A DNA stretch of 64,000 bases from Undaria pinnatifida (GCA_012845835.1 JABAKD010000027.1:15596073-15660072), one strand, 5' to 3'. Positions 35,301 through 46,268 are shown, counted from the first letter of the stretch. Made by a program: numbers and translations. Notes: generated by a model not told the origin, from the letters alone.

Positions 35301-38300
35301 AGGTGAGCAGCCCCAACAAGTCAATTGGCCCAATTACTAACCCCTTGGAGCTAAAACAATAAAAGAAAGCGACGGATCAGCCCGGGCTGCTGAGGTAGGA
35401 GGTGCACCTGAGCATCAGTGCAAGGATGCCTCCGCCATATTAGTCTCTGCCCTATGAAGTGATCGCACAGCCGTGCGTTCCGACTAGGCAGTGGGTTGTA
35501 TCGTTCGTGACGGTGACTTGGTTGCCCTGCCTGTACCCCACTACAGAGAAATAGTTGCCATTGCTGTGCTTCTTCTTTTTAGGCGTGCCATCCGCCTCGG
35601 TAACTCTGCGTTCTTTGTTTAAGCCAGTAGTGTTCCATGGTGCATGCTCTTTTTGGGGCGTGCCTTCCGCCTTGGTAGCTCTGCGTTCTTTGTTGAAGCC
35701 GGTAGTGTTCCAATGGTGTATGCGACACGGTCCAGCTTCGACCAAATGGTTGATATTGCACACAAACTCCTTGTTACGAAAGCATCCCCACTGTCCCACC
35801 CGCAGTCAGGGTTATTTAGAGTTATATATTAGGGTTGGTGTTTGGAGTCAATCAAGTATACCTGTTACCTGGTATTTCGTTTTTCTTGTCGAATCTGGGC
35901 CAAATCGCAATTCCGACTCCCTCGGGCGGCAGCGGTGAAATGGGTTTCTTTCGTGCAGAGCGCGCCCGCCCGCTGCAGGATGTCGGTGTTGTCATCAGCA
36001 TGCCATGCCAAACCTCTTGAACGAAACGCCGCTCGTGTTATTGCTGTATTATCGGCTTGATCTCCGTGTAGGAGTACATCTCTTGCCGTCATAGCCCATA
36101 TACGTGCGATGCACAGCGTTGGAGATATTGTTGTCCTCGTAAAAAACCTACTATGCACATACCAGGTAACTTTTAGAGGTGTACCGGTTTGATATCTGTC
36201 AGTGCGTTCGTGTTCAATCGTCAGAAAGTCAAAGCGAATCGAACGAAGACTCCTCTCCCGCGGTTGTCTCATGTCTCGCGTGTTTTGTCGATCGAGCTGT
36301 TATCCGTCGAGCAATCTTGCGCATTCACCATCTCGCCGTATCCTCATATTATTACCCCCAACAGCAGAGCTCATCACCCTTTTCACAAACTCCGCTCATT
36401 GGTCAACTACTGATGCTTCTGGATATTTATTTTGTCAACACACGCACACCAAAAAAAAATGCACCCGGCTCCCTGCTCCGGCTTGGCATCTGGATCCCAC
36501 CCAGGCCCGATCCCGCCCGGACCTGAGCCCTCCAAACTGACCCGGAGTATTTAAGTAGCCGTCGGCAGGGCCCTCCACCACCCTGACCCAACGTCGCCCA
36601 AAATCGAGGGTCGGCCGCAGCATATCGAGGGCCGGCCACAGCCAGCAAAATCAACATGTCGAATAACTGGTAAGCTAACCTCCCATTCTGACGCCGACCC
36701 GCATCATGACGCCGTCATCCTAACCCTGACATCCTGACTTGTCGTCCTCACAGGAGAAACGAGCACGTGCGTATGAATTTGCTGGGGGTGCTCCCCTTCA
36801 CCGCCCCGTACTTGGCGTGGGTGCTTCTCACCCTCTCGGCCCTGCTGGGCTCGTCGCTCGAAAATGACCTGGTGAGCTTCCAAAAATTTGTATATATTGT
36901 TGTAGATTTGTGTACGTCTTTGCAAGCACCAACCATTTGACTTCGATAGGAAATATTGGATTCCAGCATTATGCGAAGGCTTTATTTAGTAAGGTACATA
37001 TTATACCTGGTACCGGTATATGCTAAGGGTACACGGGTACCAAACCTGATTGTTTCTTGTCATACTCGGGTGTGTGTGTTCTCCACATTAAACTGTTAGT
37101 TACACCGATCGACATCCAGCACGCCCAGTGTCCGTGCCGATTTGTCATGCCATTAAGAGAGACAAGCTCTGTGGTCACACTTTACGGGACAGAGATGTAC
37201 GTCGCAAACACGGTAAGGGGATTCGGCCACGCAATGCCGAACGCACCGACTGCGAAAGGCGGAACATACACAAGCCAGCGAACCAGGCATCCTGCAGCAG
37301 AAAACGATGCTCGGGTAGGTACCCGGTACCCTGATATGTCCAGAGTGATACCCTACTAACCTTGCAGCTTACGTAGCTAACGGCGAGGCGCACCCTCAAA
37401 CCGAATTCCGCTACTACTGCACATACTAAAGGGTACCCGGGTACAACCCTGGTTGTTTCGGTCGTACTCAGGTAGGTACCCGGGTTTTCCCAGGGTAATG
37501 CCCTGCTAAGCATTGTACCAGTACGTACACGCTTGCAGTAAACCTGGTACTTTGCTCAAGGCGAGGCACACCCCCAAACCGATTGCCGCTACTACTGTAT
37601 GTACTAAGGGGTGCATGCGTGCCAAACCTGGCTGTTTCGATCATACTCGGGCAGGTACCCTACCCGCAGAGTGTATTGCAAGTACCCTACGAACTGAATT
37701 TACCCTTGCGTTACAACGGTGACGCGCATCCACAAGCTAACTGTGCACATACTTTTGAGGTGCCCGGTTACGAAACCTGGTTGGTTCGGTCATGCTCGGG
37801 TAGGCACCCGGGTGTCACGAGAGCAATACCTGACTAAATGCACCTTTGCAGTATACACAGCTCACGGCGAGGCGCGCCCCCTAGTTGAAAGTCGGTACTG
37901 CTGCATATACGAAGCGGTACCCGGGTATCAAACTGGTTGGTTAGTTAGGTATACCCCTCCAAATACCTGGTACACCCGTGTAGCCCCCAAACCGAATGCC
38001 TTTGCTGCTGCAAAGTTGTGCCTTGTAGTGTTGTACATCAGTTGCGTCGTAGAACAAAGGTGTTTTCCTATATTTTGCGCGCGCCATGTAATATATATAT
38101 TGTTTTTCTGTATGTATGACTTCCAGGAGTATTGGTGCGTTCTTACATATCGAATGCAAGGTAGCGCAGACGAGCACGGAGCAGGACGCCTGTTGTGTCC
38201 TGCCCCTTGGTGGAGTGAAGATTGAACTCATTGTGCCAGCCTTCCCGCGTGGCTGTGATGATGGGTAGATCGCGCTTCTTGCGTAAAAAATACGGATAGT

Positions 38301-40494
38301 GTTGCGTGTGGAATGCAACAGTAGGCCAGACAAGAGCGGAGCAGGGCGCCTGTTGCTTTTTGTCCCCTCATCGAGTGAGTCTTGAAGAAGTTGTACCAAC
38401 CCTCCCGCAAAGTCTTGACTGTGGGTTGATCCCTCTTCGGGCATTTTCCTCGTTTTGTGTGCGTCGTGTGTTAAGACACAACAACAGTAGAACAGCAAAG
38501 CTCGCCCTAAACACGACTGACAAATGGTCGATGACGTCGCACCGTTCCCGATGCTGCTTTTCCCGGTCACATTTTCTCTCTTCGACGTCGTTCAGCTGGG
38601 CATCGCCGTCGGTCACCTGTTTTACTTCCTTGAGTTCGTTTACCCAGAGGTAGCTTCGATGCGCGGCTGGAAATACAAGCAGGTGAGAGATGGATCACTG
38701 GATCACGTGCGCATTAACGTGTTTTTCGTCTTTCTCCCCTGTTTTTGTCTTGCGTGCTGGCTTGTGTACATTATTGCTTCGTATTCAGTACGTCTAGCGT
38801 TGAAAGGCCAAATCCCCTTGCTGTATTTGCGATGTATATCTCGGTTTCGTATTTTGAGGCCTCAGAGCTTGTCCCTCTTATGAGTTATGAAGCATCGGCC
38901 CGGACACTGGGTGTGTTAGATGTCGATTGGTTGATAATAGCAGTTTTGTTGACCCACCAGCCAATCGGCATCGCGTTCGGCGTCTATCCGTCCCGATCGC
39001 TGCCGTGCGCTTGCTTCAGATACAGCCTACGCAACTCCGGCACACACTGGAAGAATATAGGTTGGATGCCGCCCTTGCAAGATGCTCGTACCCCGTTTGC
39101 CGCTGTTGCCTCGCCAGTACCGAAACCACCGCAGAAACCACAGCAGGAAGCACAGCAGGAACCACAGCAATAGACTAGCCTCTACTGTAGGCCTATCAAT
39201 CGGCAAGGAAAGTGTCGTTCCGCTCCTGTGCTCCCGTTATAGTCGCAGAGCTATGCACGTGAGACGCTTGCTGCGTCGAGAGTGATCGTCACTGCTTCCC
39301 CTTACACCCGATCCTAAACATCCATCCGTCGGTGAGACCCCCCGTCAGAATCGTGCACGTATTGAATCCGCCGGTTTTGAACAAAAACTGGCATTTCGAA
39401 GATTTGTTCGTACCGTGGTATTGCTTGGAATGAAGAACACCAAACACTGTTTATGCTCTTTTTTTATTTCGTACTGTTTGGTCTTGCCCTCTTGTTGTCG
39501 GTGCAAGAAGTTGGAAGCAGGAGTGCGTATTTCGCCACCGCCGAGTGTCGTTAACCCTTGTTTTTTTTACTGCTGTAGGGGTGCTCCGATAAGGCGGTCT
39601 GAGTAAGGCGGTATCCCGGAATGAACGAGGAGGCTTGCCCCAATAAGGCGGTCATGGTGCTCTCGCACACCACCGCCTTTCTGGGGGGGGGCTGCAATTG
39701 TAGTGCCGTACCGCGAAACGTTTTCCACACTAACTCGAAGTAGTATGACCTCAAGAGGTGGTGGCATTTCTCAAGGGGATAATTCACTCGGAACCAATTT
39801 CTTTGGTGGAATGCTTTGCGCTTCCGCAGTTCGACATGGTTGATGTTTTCGCAACGCAGCGCGATGCCTCCCCACTGGTTTGGCCACTCGCCCAAGATTA
39901 GCCAACCCCGTGCGGGCGGAAAGTGCCACGCTCGCCTAGGATATTCCGGGGCAATCCAGCTCGAAAAATGACCACGAAGCGAAGTGCACAACAATGCACG
40001 ATGCTCGATGCACCATGATTGCGTGAACGATGCACTATGGATGATCTCGCGGTGCCCTATTGATAGCAGTCGTCCAGCATATGGGTGAAGAATACTTGGA
40101 ACATCCTTCTGCAGATAACTTGTTTTACCCATTATATTGTTGTTGCCAGTACTGGCGCTTGTATAACGGCATGCGAGATCTGGGAACGTCACCACCCAAA
40201 TTTGCCTTTGTATCGTTGTGTATATATTTCGATCTGTGTCCAGCTATCAAGCCGGGTGTAGAGCGATGCCGGCCTCGGGCTCCTGAGAAGTTCGGAGTTA
40301 TAGGTGTAAAACTTACGCCAATCCCTCAATCGTTTCCCTGTGTTCTGTCCTTGGTCCTCTTTCTCGCGCAGCTCATGCGCGCACCCAGGGTAATTCAACA
40401 GGCGTGCGGTCAGATCCCCGCCGAGCGTCACGCCGTTCCAGGGGATGTGCTGCCCGTGCCCGGCAACGCGCAAGGACACCAGCACAACGACTAA
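29266..40494 (+). CDS. Derlin (ER-associated degradation rhomboid-like protein), six exons, complete
   Basis: Exons 29266-29355, 32475-32621, 35136-35302, 36754-36871, 38596-38682 and 40372-40494 total 732 nt = 243 aa plus stop, the normal derlin size, with every phase matching. Derlins are four- to six-TM ER membrane pseudoproteases of the rhomboid superfamily that move misfolded proteins to p97/Cdc48. The sequence shows DPLSWYYDIPVVTRVYLTGA, the WR motif in GQFWRLITNFFYFG, LLEEGDFRGRTGDF, YVWGRRNEHVRMN and the GxxxG motif in LGIAVGHLFYFLE. The rhomboid Ser/His dyad is not evident, as expected for a derlin. The tail (VPGDVLPVPGNAQGHQHND) lacks an obvious FxGxGQR-type SHP box. It is transcribed divergently from the GYF gene, and introns of 1.5-3.1 kb carry a LINE and many TACCWGGTA words. 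Confidence 0.95.
29840..30060 (+). repeat. Dispersed repeat copy (pair with 37070-37290)
   Basis: Shares GTGTGTGTGTTCTYCACATT, CGACATCCAGCACRCCCA and AGCTCTGTGGTCACA in order with 37070-37290. Both lie in derlin introns. The stretch 30075-30260 is A-rich (AAACAAAA)n. Confidence 0.6.
30984..31622. mobile_element. Putative MITE with GTTGTGAATCGG ends
   Basis: The left end GTTGTGAATCGGC (30986) and the right end, whose reverse complement is GCAGGGTTGTGAATCGGAGC, are inverted. The interior has many CCGAT/ATCGG words. TACCAGGTA lies inside (31049) and just outside (31624). Only about 13 bp of the left end match, so this is tentative. Confidence 0.4.
32475..32621 (+). CDS. Derlin exon 2 (WR motif)
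   Basis: Acceptor TACCTGGTAG|GCT and donor TTTCTG|GTAAGT; 49 codons. It encodes ALCQLDATSWTKLYFSWPLI and then KGQFWRLITNFFYFGTLDVH. The acceptor AG directly overlaps a TACCTGGTA word. An alternative acceptor at 32487 would drop four residues. Confidence 0.9.
33590..34945 (+). pseudogene. LINE (non-LTR retrotransposon) 3' remnant in derlin intron 2
   Basis: The frame with ETLLYGCMTWSPNKTDYDRL.., CLGWRKRKRDDYTLSYADAL, LFAGFVTRMGEECLPQRVMF and VEEGAESFMRKLHD is the C-terminal part of an endonuclease/reverse transcriptase polyprotein. It is 5' truncated near 33600 and carries an in-frame TGA before CLGW. The 3' UTR contains a T/C-rich tract (34440-34590) and ends in AACAACAACAAC, a microsatellite tail. 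It is on the same strand as derlin. Confidence 0.85.
35136..35302 (+). CDS. Derlin exon 3
   Basis: Acceptor CGAAAAG|GTG and donor GGAAG|GTGAGC. It encodes VRYSRLLEEGDFRGRTGDFV.., a TM helix and VYVWG; the last two bases join exon 4 to give Arg. Confidence 0.9.
35452..35799 (-). CDS. Hypothetical 115-codon frame with a 25-residue tandem repeat
   Basis: Open frame antisense in derlin intron 3. It contains two copies of WNTTG(F/L)NKERR(A/V)T(K/E)A(E/D)GTP(Q/K)K, and the differences are mostly conservative. A Cys-containing end (TNDTTHCLVGTHGC) follows. It has no recognised domain and could be a decayed gene fragment carried by a repeat. Confidence 0.35.
   Translation of the reverse strand: MGQWGCFRNKEFVCNINHLVEAGPCRIHHWNTTGFNKERRATKAEGTPQKEHAPWNTTGLNKERRVTEADGTPKKKKHSNGNYFSVVGYRQGNQVTVTNDTTHCLVGTHGCAITS
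36754..36871 (+). CDS. Derlin exon 4
   Basis: Acceptor CCTCACAG|G and donor GACCTG|GTGAGC. It encodes RNEHVRMNLLGVLPFTAPYL and a TM helix. Confidence 0.9.
37020..37990 (+). repeat. Degenerate tandem repeat, unit about 110-180 bp
   Basis: About five units in derlin intron 4 share GGCGAGGCGCACCC, AAACCGAATKCCGCTACTACTG, TACCCGGGTA and TGGTTGTTTCGGTC.TACTC in that order. Unit landmarks lie near 37383, 37561, 37722, 37867 and 37976. The first part overlaps the repeat 37070-37290. Confidence 0.65.
38596..38682 (+). CDS. Derlin exon 5 (GxxxG motif)
   Basis: Acceptor CGTTCAG|CTG and donor AAGCAG|GTGAGA; 29 codons, LGIAVGHLFYFLEFVYPEVA.. The exon is a single helix plus loop. Confidence 0.9.
39551..40195 (-). 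CDS. Hypothetical 214-codon open frame
   Basis: Longest unexplained frame in derlin intron 5, antisense. It is Trp- and His-rich (for example ARGWLILGEWPNQWGGIALR) with no recognised domain. An AAGGCGGT-rich stretch overlaps its 3' end. It may be a fragment of an unknown mobile element. Confidence 0.3.
   Translation of the reverse strand: MVTFPDLACRYTSASTGNNNIMGKTSYLQKDVPSILHPYAGRLLSIGHREIIHSASFTQSWCIEHRALLCTSLRGHFSSWIAPEYPRRAWHFPPARGWLILGEWPNQWGGIALRCENINHVELRKRKAFHQRNWFRVNYPLEKCHHLLRSYYFELVWKTFRGTALQLQPPPRKAVVCESTMTALLGQASSFIPGYRLTQTALSEHPYSSKKNKG
40372..40494 (+). CDS. Derlin exon 6 and stop
   Basis: Acceptor CTCGCGCAG|CTC; 40 residues starting LMRAPRVIQQACGQIPAERH and TAA at 40492-40494. 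An alternative acceptor at 39020-39022 (GCTTCAG|ATA) also opens a frame, but its product is not derlin-like. Confidence 0.85.
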   Translation, partial: LMRAPRVIQQACGQIPAERHAVPGDVLPVPGNAQGHQHND

Positions 40495-40525
40495 CCCCCT
40501 ATCCTTATCGGGGCCTTCCAGTACA

Positions 40526-40712
40526 GTAATGGTCGCTCTAGAGTGCCGGTTGAGTAGTGCCGGTTGCCCGCTATAGCGCCTGTGAAATCGCTTGGCACAG
40601 ATGGGAACAACCAGTATTAATGGGCACAGTATGCGGAGCAGCGCCGGTTGCAGGAACGGCGTCGGTATTTCCGGCTGTTAATAGCACGTACGGGCACTAT
40701 GGAGGGACCGCT
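40526..40712. mobile_element. MITE copy of the GCACTATAGAGGGACC family
   Basis: The right end GCACTATGGAGGGACCGCT and a diverged left end AGTAATGGTCGCTCTAGAGT are inverted. The interior shares GTGCCGGTTG and GGTATTTCC with the next copy. It begins just after the derlin stop. Confidence 0.6.
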
Positions 40713-40944
40713 GTTGTACAGGAGTACAGCATTGTGCAGTTTTGCACAGTACTCTACAGGAGTACAGTGCTGTGCAGGAGTATGCTTTGGTGCCCGCAGC
40801 AAGCAAGCCTCACGGGTTAGTGCCAGCTCGCCCGCTTCTGTAGTCGCGAGATTTGTTGAAATCGGAAATCTGCGGTTGTCAAAATGCTCTTCTACAGTTT
40901 CCTTAGTAGCGAAAGGGGCGAAAAACGAATCATCGTGAAACAGT

Positions 40945-41088
40945 AGTGGTCCCTCTATAGTGCTTGTGAAATTGATGGGCACATAAAGGAAAAAACAGCA
41001 GTGGCAGTATGCGGAACAGTGCCGGTTGCCGATATTGTGCCGGTATTTCCCGCTATTGTGCGCATACCGGCACTATAGAGGGACCACT
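40945..41088. mobile_element. MITE with 19 bp perfect inverted ends
   Basis: AGTGGTCCCTCTATAGTGC at 40945-40963 and its exact complement GCACTATAGAGGGACCACT at 41070-41088 enclose 144 bp. Other members are at 40526-40712, about 3204-3375 and a lone end at 1967-1985. Confidence 0.8.
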
Positions 41089-42841
41089 GATGTACTGCAG
41101 AGTACTGGTGCTCGTAGTAGGGAGAACGCGAGAAGCGTGCCCCCTGTACTCTTGGACCACCTCTCGCGCGGCGTGTTACTTGTCCGGAAGTAGAGCATGG
41201 GCGTCTCATCCCCTACTGCTTTGGGTCCTGCTGAATACCCCTGAGCCCGGGGCCAGCATGCCGCTGAAGAAATGCGCTCCATTATGTCGTGTGTACAGTA
41301 TATTATACAGCGGTGCTGCTCGTACAGCAGTGTGCAAGGGTGGCGGTTGGGTGTCGAGTTGCTTGGGGGAGAGGTTAAATATGTTGAACCCCCCGCTTAT
41401 GGGGACGGATTATTTGGAATTTGTGTGGGATGTTGTTGTCAGTGCTAAAAGGTCGGTGAGATTGAGACGCCTTGCGTCTGCACGTGCTGCTGTCTGGGTT
41501 GGTGCTGCGCCGGCCAGTCAACGTAGAAGCTTGTTTGCTGCGATTCCGCTCGTGTAATATATAGTCTATACTATTAATATGGTGGTCGTGGTCCCGTGGT
41601 GATGCAGTACTCTTTTAGTGCGGTGCCCCAGTTTAATGCGGTAAAAATCGCTTGTCACGACCTCGCTCGTCCTATTCAGAATATACTACTGTGCTGGACC
41701 ATCTCGGGATAGTGCGGGATCCCACCTTAGTGCGGTTATCGTCGTCTGGCAAGCCTAGGCACCGCCCTAAAGACGGACTAGAAACGGTACCGCTGCTGTA
41801 CGACCGACTGGTTACGTACTCCCACCGCGTACGTGTTTTTACCTGCGTAGGTGCTTGTTGTACGTACGTAATATTATTAGCGGTTTTCTTTATTTTCGTG
41901 TTCGAACCGCGTGCGTACCATTCAGTGGTAGTACATGTGATGCAAAAATATTGTTTTACGAGTTGGGCCTATTAATAGTTTATTTGGGCAATATATTTAG
42001 ACTATCTACGAGTATGTCGATGTTAACTCATTTATGACATAATAACATGGCTGACTGCACTACTGTAAGTTGCCTCGGGTCCATGGCGGCACCACTTTTT
42101 TGTACACGATCGATTTTTTGCTTTTTGATCACATATTATCACACATACATATATACATGTAGTACGTCCTGATTCCCAGTGGCGCTCACCCTATACACCT
42201 ACGCCGACCGCGGTTATTGACGTTCACAGGACCGCTGAATTTATCCCACTTTACTTCCAAGTTACCCGTCTCCAAACACAGTTGTGCTGTTTTCCGTGAG
42301 GGTCGCCGAGGCCGTCATAGACGCTGAACTACTACTTCGAAGTACTACTGTTTACGGGGGACCCTAGTAAATAGGACCTACGGTGGACACAAAAAACTAT
42401 ATATTAATCTATTTTCACCAACAATATTTGGTCCTATTTACTATCTTCCTCCGTAATACTGTAACAAAACTGCTGTCTTTTTGTTTTTGGTCGGTAGAAT
42501 TGTTCTCACTGCGCAGCTTCCATCTACGATCTACTATTGTAACAGTTTTTTACGTATCTATAGCATGCTTATGGCGTTTCGTCTGCGATCTGCATGGTGC
42601 ATGTGCAACAAGTGCACGTTTTGTCTAGTAAATAGAACAGCACGGCGCAACTGCACGGCCATGGATGAGTGGCCTCGCGCAAAACGAATCTGAACCCACA
42701 GACAGCAGTGATGCCATTGGATATTCCCGGGGCATGTTCGCTGAAACATGAACGAACATACATGGCGGCCGCCCCTGGAAGCCAGAGAGGTGGGTATAGA
42801 TAAATCAAAATTACATTGGGTACTAGGTATACTGTAAAAAT

Positions 42842-43710
42842 AAAAATACACTCCAGCTGTGAGATCGAAGATTTTGTCGAAACCATCTTTGCAAGCTGTG
42901 TGGTACTCCAATCGCGCGTGGTCCTGGGTGTGTGTCCTCATTTAAAGATATACTTCGAATTATATTATAAAACTAAAAATACACTCCAGCTGTGAGATCG
43001 AAGATTTATCGAATCTCATCTTTGCAAGCTGTGTGTGATACTCCAATCGCGCGTATTACGGGTTGTGTGCCCTCGTTAAGGAAATAGGTCGGAGACTCCT
43101 CTTGGAACTACTGGGTACTAGAGGTATATGCAACAATCAATTAGTTTTAGGTGCATATTCAGGAGATGACACTGATGGATACAGTAGTGGCAAAAGGGTT
43201 CGTTAATACTAGTACTAGTATACTGCTGCGCTGTGCTGTCGGCGCACGACGCGCGTATCATAATAATCGTAGTGTTGAGTAGTCTCGCACTCATGTATGT
43301 GTGGTGTGCGAACCAAATATATAAAGTCTCTAGAGTCTATGATGGGCGCGATTTGGTAAGGTTGTGGCGGGAAAGGTTCATTGGTCTGATAATATGCGTA
43401 ACGCTTAACCATATTATATACCAGGTATATATATATTATGAAAATAGAAATACACTCCAGCTGTGAGATCGAAGATTTTGTCGAAACCCATCTTTGCAAG
43501 CTGTGTGTGATACTCCGATCGCGCGTATTACTGGGTGTGTGTCCTCATTAAGGATATACTTCGAAGTATATTATAAAAATAAAAATACACTCCAGCTGTG
43601 AGATCGAAGATTTTGTCGAAACTCATTTATCTTTGCAAGCTGTGCGTGATACTCCGGTCGCGTGTACTACGGGTTGTGTGTCCTCATTAAGGATACAGGT
43701 CGGCGACTCC
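42842..43710 (+). repeat. Four copies of a roughly 130 bp repeat in two tandem pairs
   Basis: Units begin near 42842, 42973, 43440 and 43583 with AAATACACTCCAGCTGTGAG, then GTCGAAACYCATCTTTGCAA and CGCGCGTATTACKGG. A fifth copy is at 55045-55180. Confidence 0.8.
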
Positions 43711-44060
43711 CCTTGGAACTACAGTGTAGCCGTCAGGGTCAACAGGGTGATGTTAGTCAGTCTGTGCGCGGAAAATGTAAAACCCACTTTTGAGGGGGAC
43801 AAAATTTGACAGTTGTGGAAGGAAACGCATCAGTTTATCAAGTGTATCCTGTAAGTCGTATAACCGGTGAGGGGAGGGCGAAGTTTTTAAGGGCGTGGGG
43901 GCCTGGCTTTCTTTGAACAAGAGGGAGCGGGGTGTGGGGGGGGGGGACGGGTGGGGCAACTCAATCTGTGCGTGGAAACTATAAATCCTTTAAGGGGATC
44001 AATCGGACGGTTTTGGAAGGAATGCACCAGTTTATCACGTATATCCTGTAAGTCGCACAA
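43437..44060 (+). repeat. Segmental repeat, copy 1 (matches 55040-55560)
   Basis: The 130 bp repeat plus the following GTCAGGGTCAACAGG.TGA, CAGTCTGTGCGCGGAAA and GTATAACCGGTGAGGGGAGG blocks recur in the same order at 55040-55560. The region has no gene. G runs are frequent from 43938 to 44250, and the stretch 41092-42840 holds nothing recognised. Confidence 0.75.
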
Positions 44061-44407
44061 ACAGTGAGGAGAGGGCGGAGTGTTCGAGGGGGTGGGCGGG
44101 TGGGGGGGGGGGTTGGGGCAGAAGGGTTTTTTACAGCTTTAGGTCGCATTGATGTAGGGGTTTTGCTAGACGCGTGGTGCTAGTCTAGGCGATGGTGCGG
44201 GTGGTGGGGAAGGAGGGGCGTTCGGGGGGGAGGGGGGCGAGGGGAAATAATTGGAGCAGCGGCATGGATGGCTCTAGAAAGATAATATATGACGGCACGG
44301 CACAGGCATAGAACTTCTGAAGAGGAACAGCCTAAAAGAGGTTGTTATGTCTGCACTCTGATGCGGGGGGCGGTGGTGGAGTTTGCGTCTATACTCTGCC
44401 TCTCTCT

Positions 44408-44514
44408 ACGTTGTTCTTGCTCTACTTCTACTACTACTACTACTACTACTACTAGTCTACTACTACTACTACTACTACTAGTCTACTACTACTAGTCTAC
44501 TACTACTACTACTA
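44408..44514 (+). repeat. (CTA)n microsatellite abutting a TRIM LTR
   Basis: Impure (CTA)n with GTCTAC interruptions ends exactly at the TGTTAAG of the LTR. Confidence 0.85.
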
Positions 44515-44784
44515 TGTTAAGATACGGCCTCGAAAGGCCTGTAATTATCCGAATTTGAGATCATTTGGATGGGTTTCATATGATAAGGTTGGCGTTTTAT
44601 ATTCGGGAAAGTTAGGAAATAAATTGGAGGCACGTGCCTCCGATCTCGGAAGCCATCCGGGGCTCTGGTGGAATCGAATAAAGCAACGTCTCTACGAAGA
44701 AAAAGAAAGTGAGTGTTCTCCGAGGACCTGCTCAATTGGCAGACCTGCAGGGAGCAATCTGTGTCCCCACCCCATAGCCTTTCA
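44515..44784 (+). repeat. TRIM LTR, + orientation
   Basis: TGTTAAGATACGG..CCTTTCA, followed after two bases by the primer-binding site TGGCGTCGTCGGCAGGACC (44787). AATAAA and a TATA-like TTTATATTC are present. A tRNA-3'-half-like stem-loop (GTGGGTTCAAATCCCAC, then ATCCACCA, about 44821-44845) follows, but no matching 5' half exists. Confidence 0.85.
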
Positions 44785-44967
44785 AATGGCGTCGTCGGCA
44801 GGACCATGGGTTTTTGGGTCGTGGGTTCAAATCCCACATCCACCATAAAAAACTTTTTCAGATTTTCCCCATGTCGAACTTGATTAATACTCTCCCCGGT
44901 ATCCCCAGGAAATGAAACGGCTTGGATACATTGACAGGTCCGCCCGTATATCCGACCGACCTGCTAT

Positions 44968-45030
44968 CCCGTCGTTTCAGGGGGGGAGAGACCGACCTGC
45001 TATCCCGTCGTTTCAGGGGGGGAGAGTGTT
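44968..45030. repeat. Short tandem duplication near the element 3' end
   Basis: Two near-perfect copies of GACCGACCTGCTATCCCGTC followed by GTTTCAGGGGGGGAGAG. They lie beyond the last coding region of the antisense gypsy-like element. Confidence 0.7.
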
Positions 45031-45274
45031 ATAAGGCTTATTTTGGATAAGATATTGGTTAACCTTTTGCAAGTGGTCAAACGGACAAATACCGCACTAA
45101 TACCTTAAAAAAAGCAGGGGGATCGGCAGGACAAAAAGAGAAGAAAAATGGAAAGAACCGCCCCAAAACCCGACGAAGACTCTCAGGACACTACGAACAA
45201 CCCTAAGACAAAGACTTAAAACTTATAACCCCAAAAATTGAAGAACTATCGAGGAGCGGGCGGCGGCTTGAAAG

Positions 45275-46261
45275 TCAACTGGCCACGGCCGCGCCTCGAG
45301 ATTCGTCTACGATGCGTTGGATTCCCCGAGGAAACGCACTGGCGATGTGAACTTGCAAGCACCAAGAACCTCGTACGGCTCCCGTTGAAGTCGTGTAGCG
45401 CGCCGGGGGAAGAGGAAGTTTAATCGGTCCCGGGTCGTCCAGACAGCGGACCAGGTATACCTTGTCCTCGGTAGTGCTCGCGCTGATTTTTCCAAGCAAC
45501 CATAACCCATCGTCTCCCTTGTACCAAAAGTGGGCTCTCTTAGGAAGTACTGTGTCGTGGTAGCGACGAAGCCAATCGGCGCGGGGAACACAGGCGTAGC
45601 CCGGCGCTAGGAAACGTTCCCCGTTGTTGCGGGAGAGCTCGCGCTGTGCCACCCCGATCCGCATTCGGCGGTACAGGCGGTTGGTATGGCCGTCCTGGCC
45701 CGGGGTTCCGGCCCAATACCGCAAGATGCGGGAGCGGGAGAGGTGGAGGTCCATTTCCCGCTCCCAGAAAGGTTCGGAGAGTCCCGCTCAATGCGTCCTG
45801 TATAGCACCGCGATGACGCCCCCTCGCCCCCGTACCGACTGATGACCAGTGATCTGCTCCACCTCCAGCCGTTGGAGGGGAGTCGAAATGTCGTCTTGAG
45901 TGACGTGGTACGGCGGGGACTTCTTGGAAAAATTGTTGAGCACGTACTGCGTCAGCCCCGCCGGTAGGTATTTGGGCATGTCCCCGCTGTCGTGGGGGTT
46001 GGCGCAGGGTTTGCAGCGCTCGATGGCCACACGCCGACAAGCGTCCGAACCGGGCAGGTCGGAAGGGAGATCCAAATAGAGGAGGTTGCTCCCGAGCGGC
46101 AAACCGTCCGGGGTCTCGGCGGCGGAGCAGGGACCGACGGCCAGGTACAGGCCCGTCCAATTAAGCGCGAGTTTGGCCTTGAGTACCTTGGCGTCGGTGT
46201 TCGCCTTCACACCCTGGCGAATGGTAGAGGCAGAATTGTACACCCATGCCCAACCACCCAC
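45275..46261 (-). pseudogene. Polyprotein C-terminal domains
   Basis: Frame 46261-45788 (VYNSASTIRQGVKANTDAKV.., LALNWTGLYLAVG) resembles the post-integrase KxxxxWxGPY region. Frame 45754-45275 contains HFWYKGDDGLWLLGKISAST and VYLVRCLDDPGPIKLPLPPA, which read like a small beta-rich (chromo/tudor-like) module. The two parts are in different frames. An 83 bp tandem duplication (46256-46421) lies at the upstream edge. Confidence 0.6.
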
Positions 46262-46268
46262 AGCGAAG

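Noticed and set aside
39023..39178. Alternative last derlin exon ending in a Gln/Pro-rich tail
   Set aside because: The in-phase translation is not derlin-like, whereas 40372-40494 continues the family pattern; kept only as possible alternative splicing.
39573..40528. DNA transposon with CTGTA..CCGATAAGG ends
   Set aside because: The matching ends are only about nine bases and the span would include derlin exon 6.
44821..44845. tRNA gene
   Set aside because: A T-arm and CCA-like acceptor strand exist, but no matching 5' acceptor, D-arm or anticodon arm; only a 3' half.
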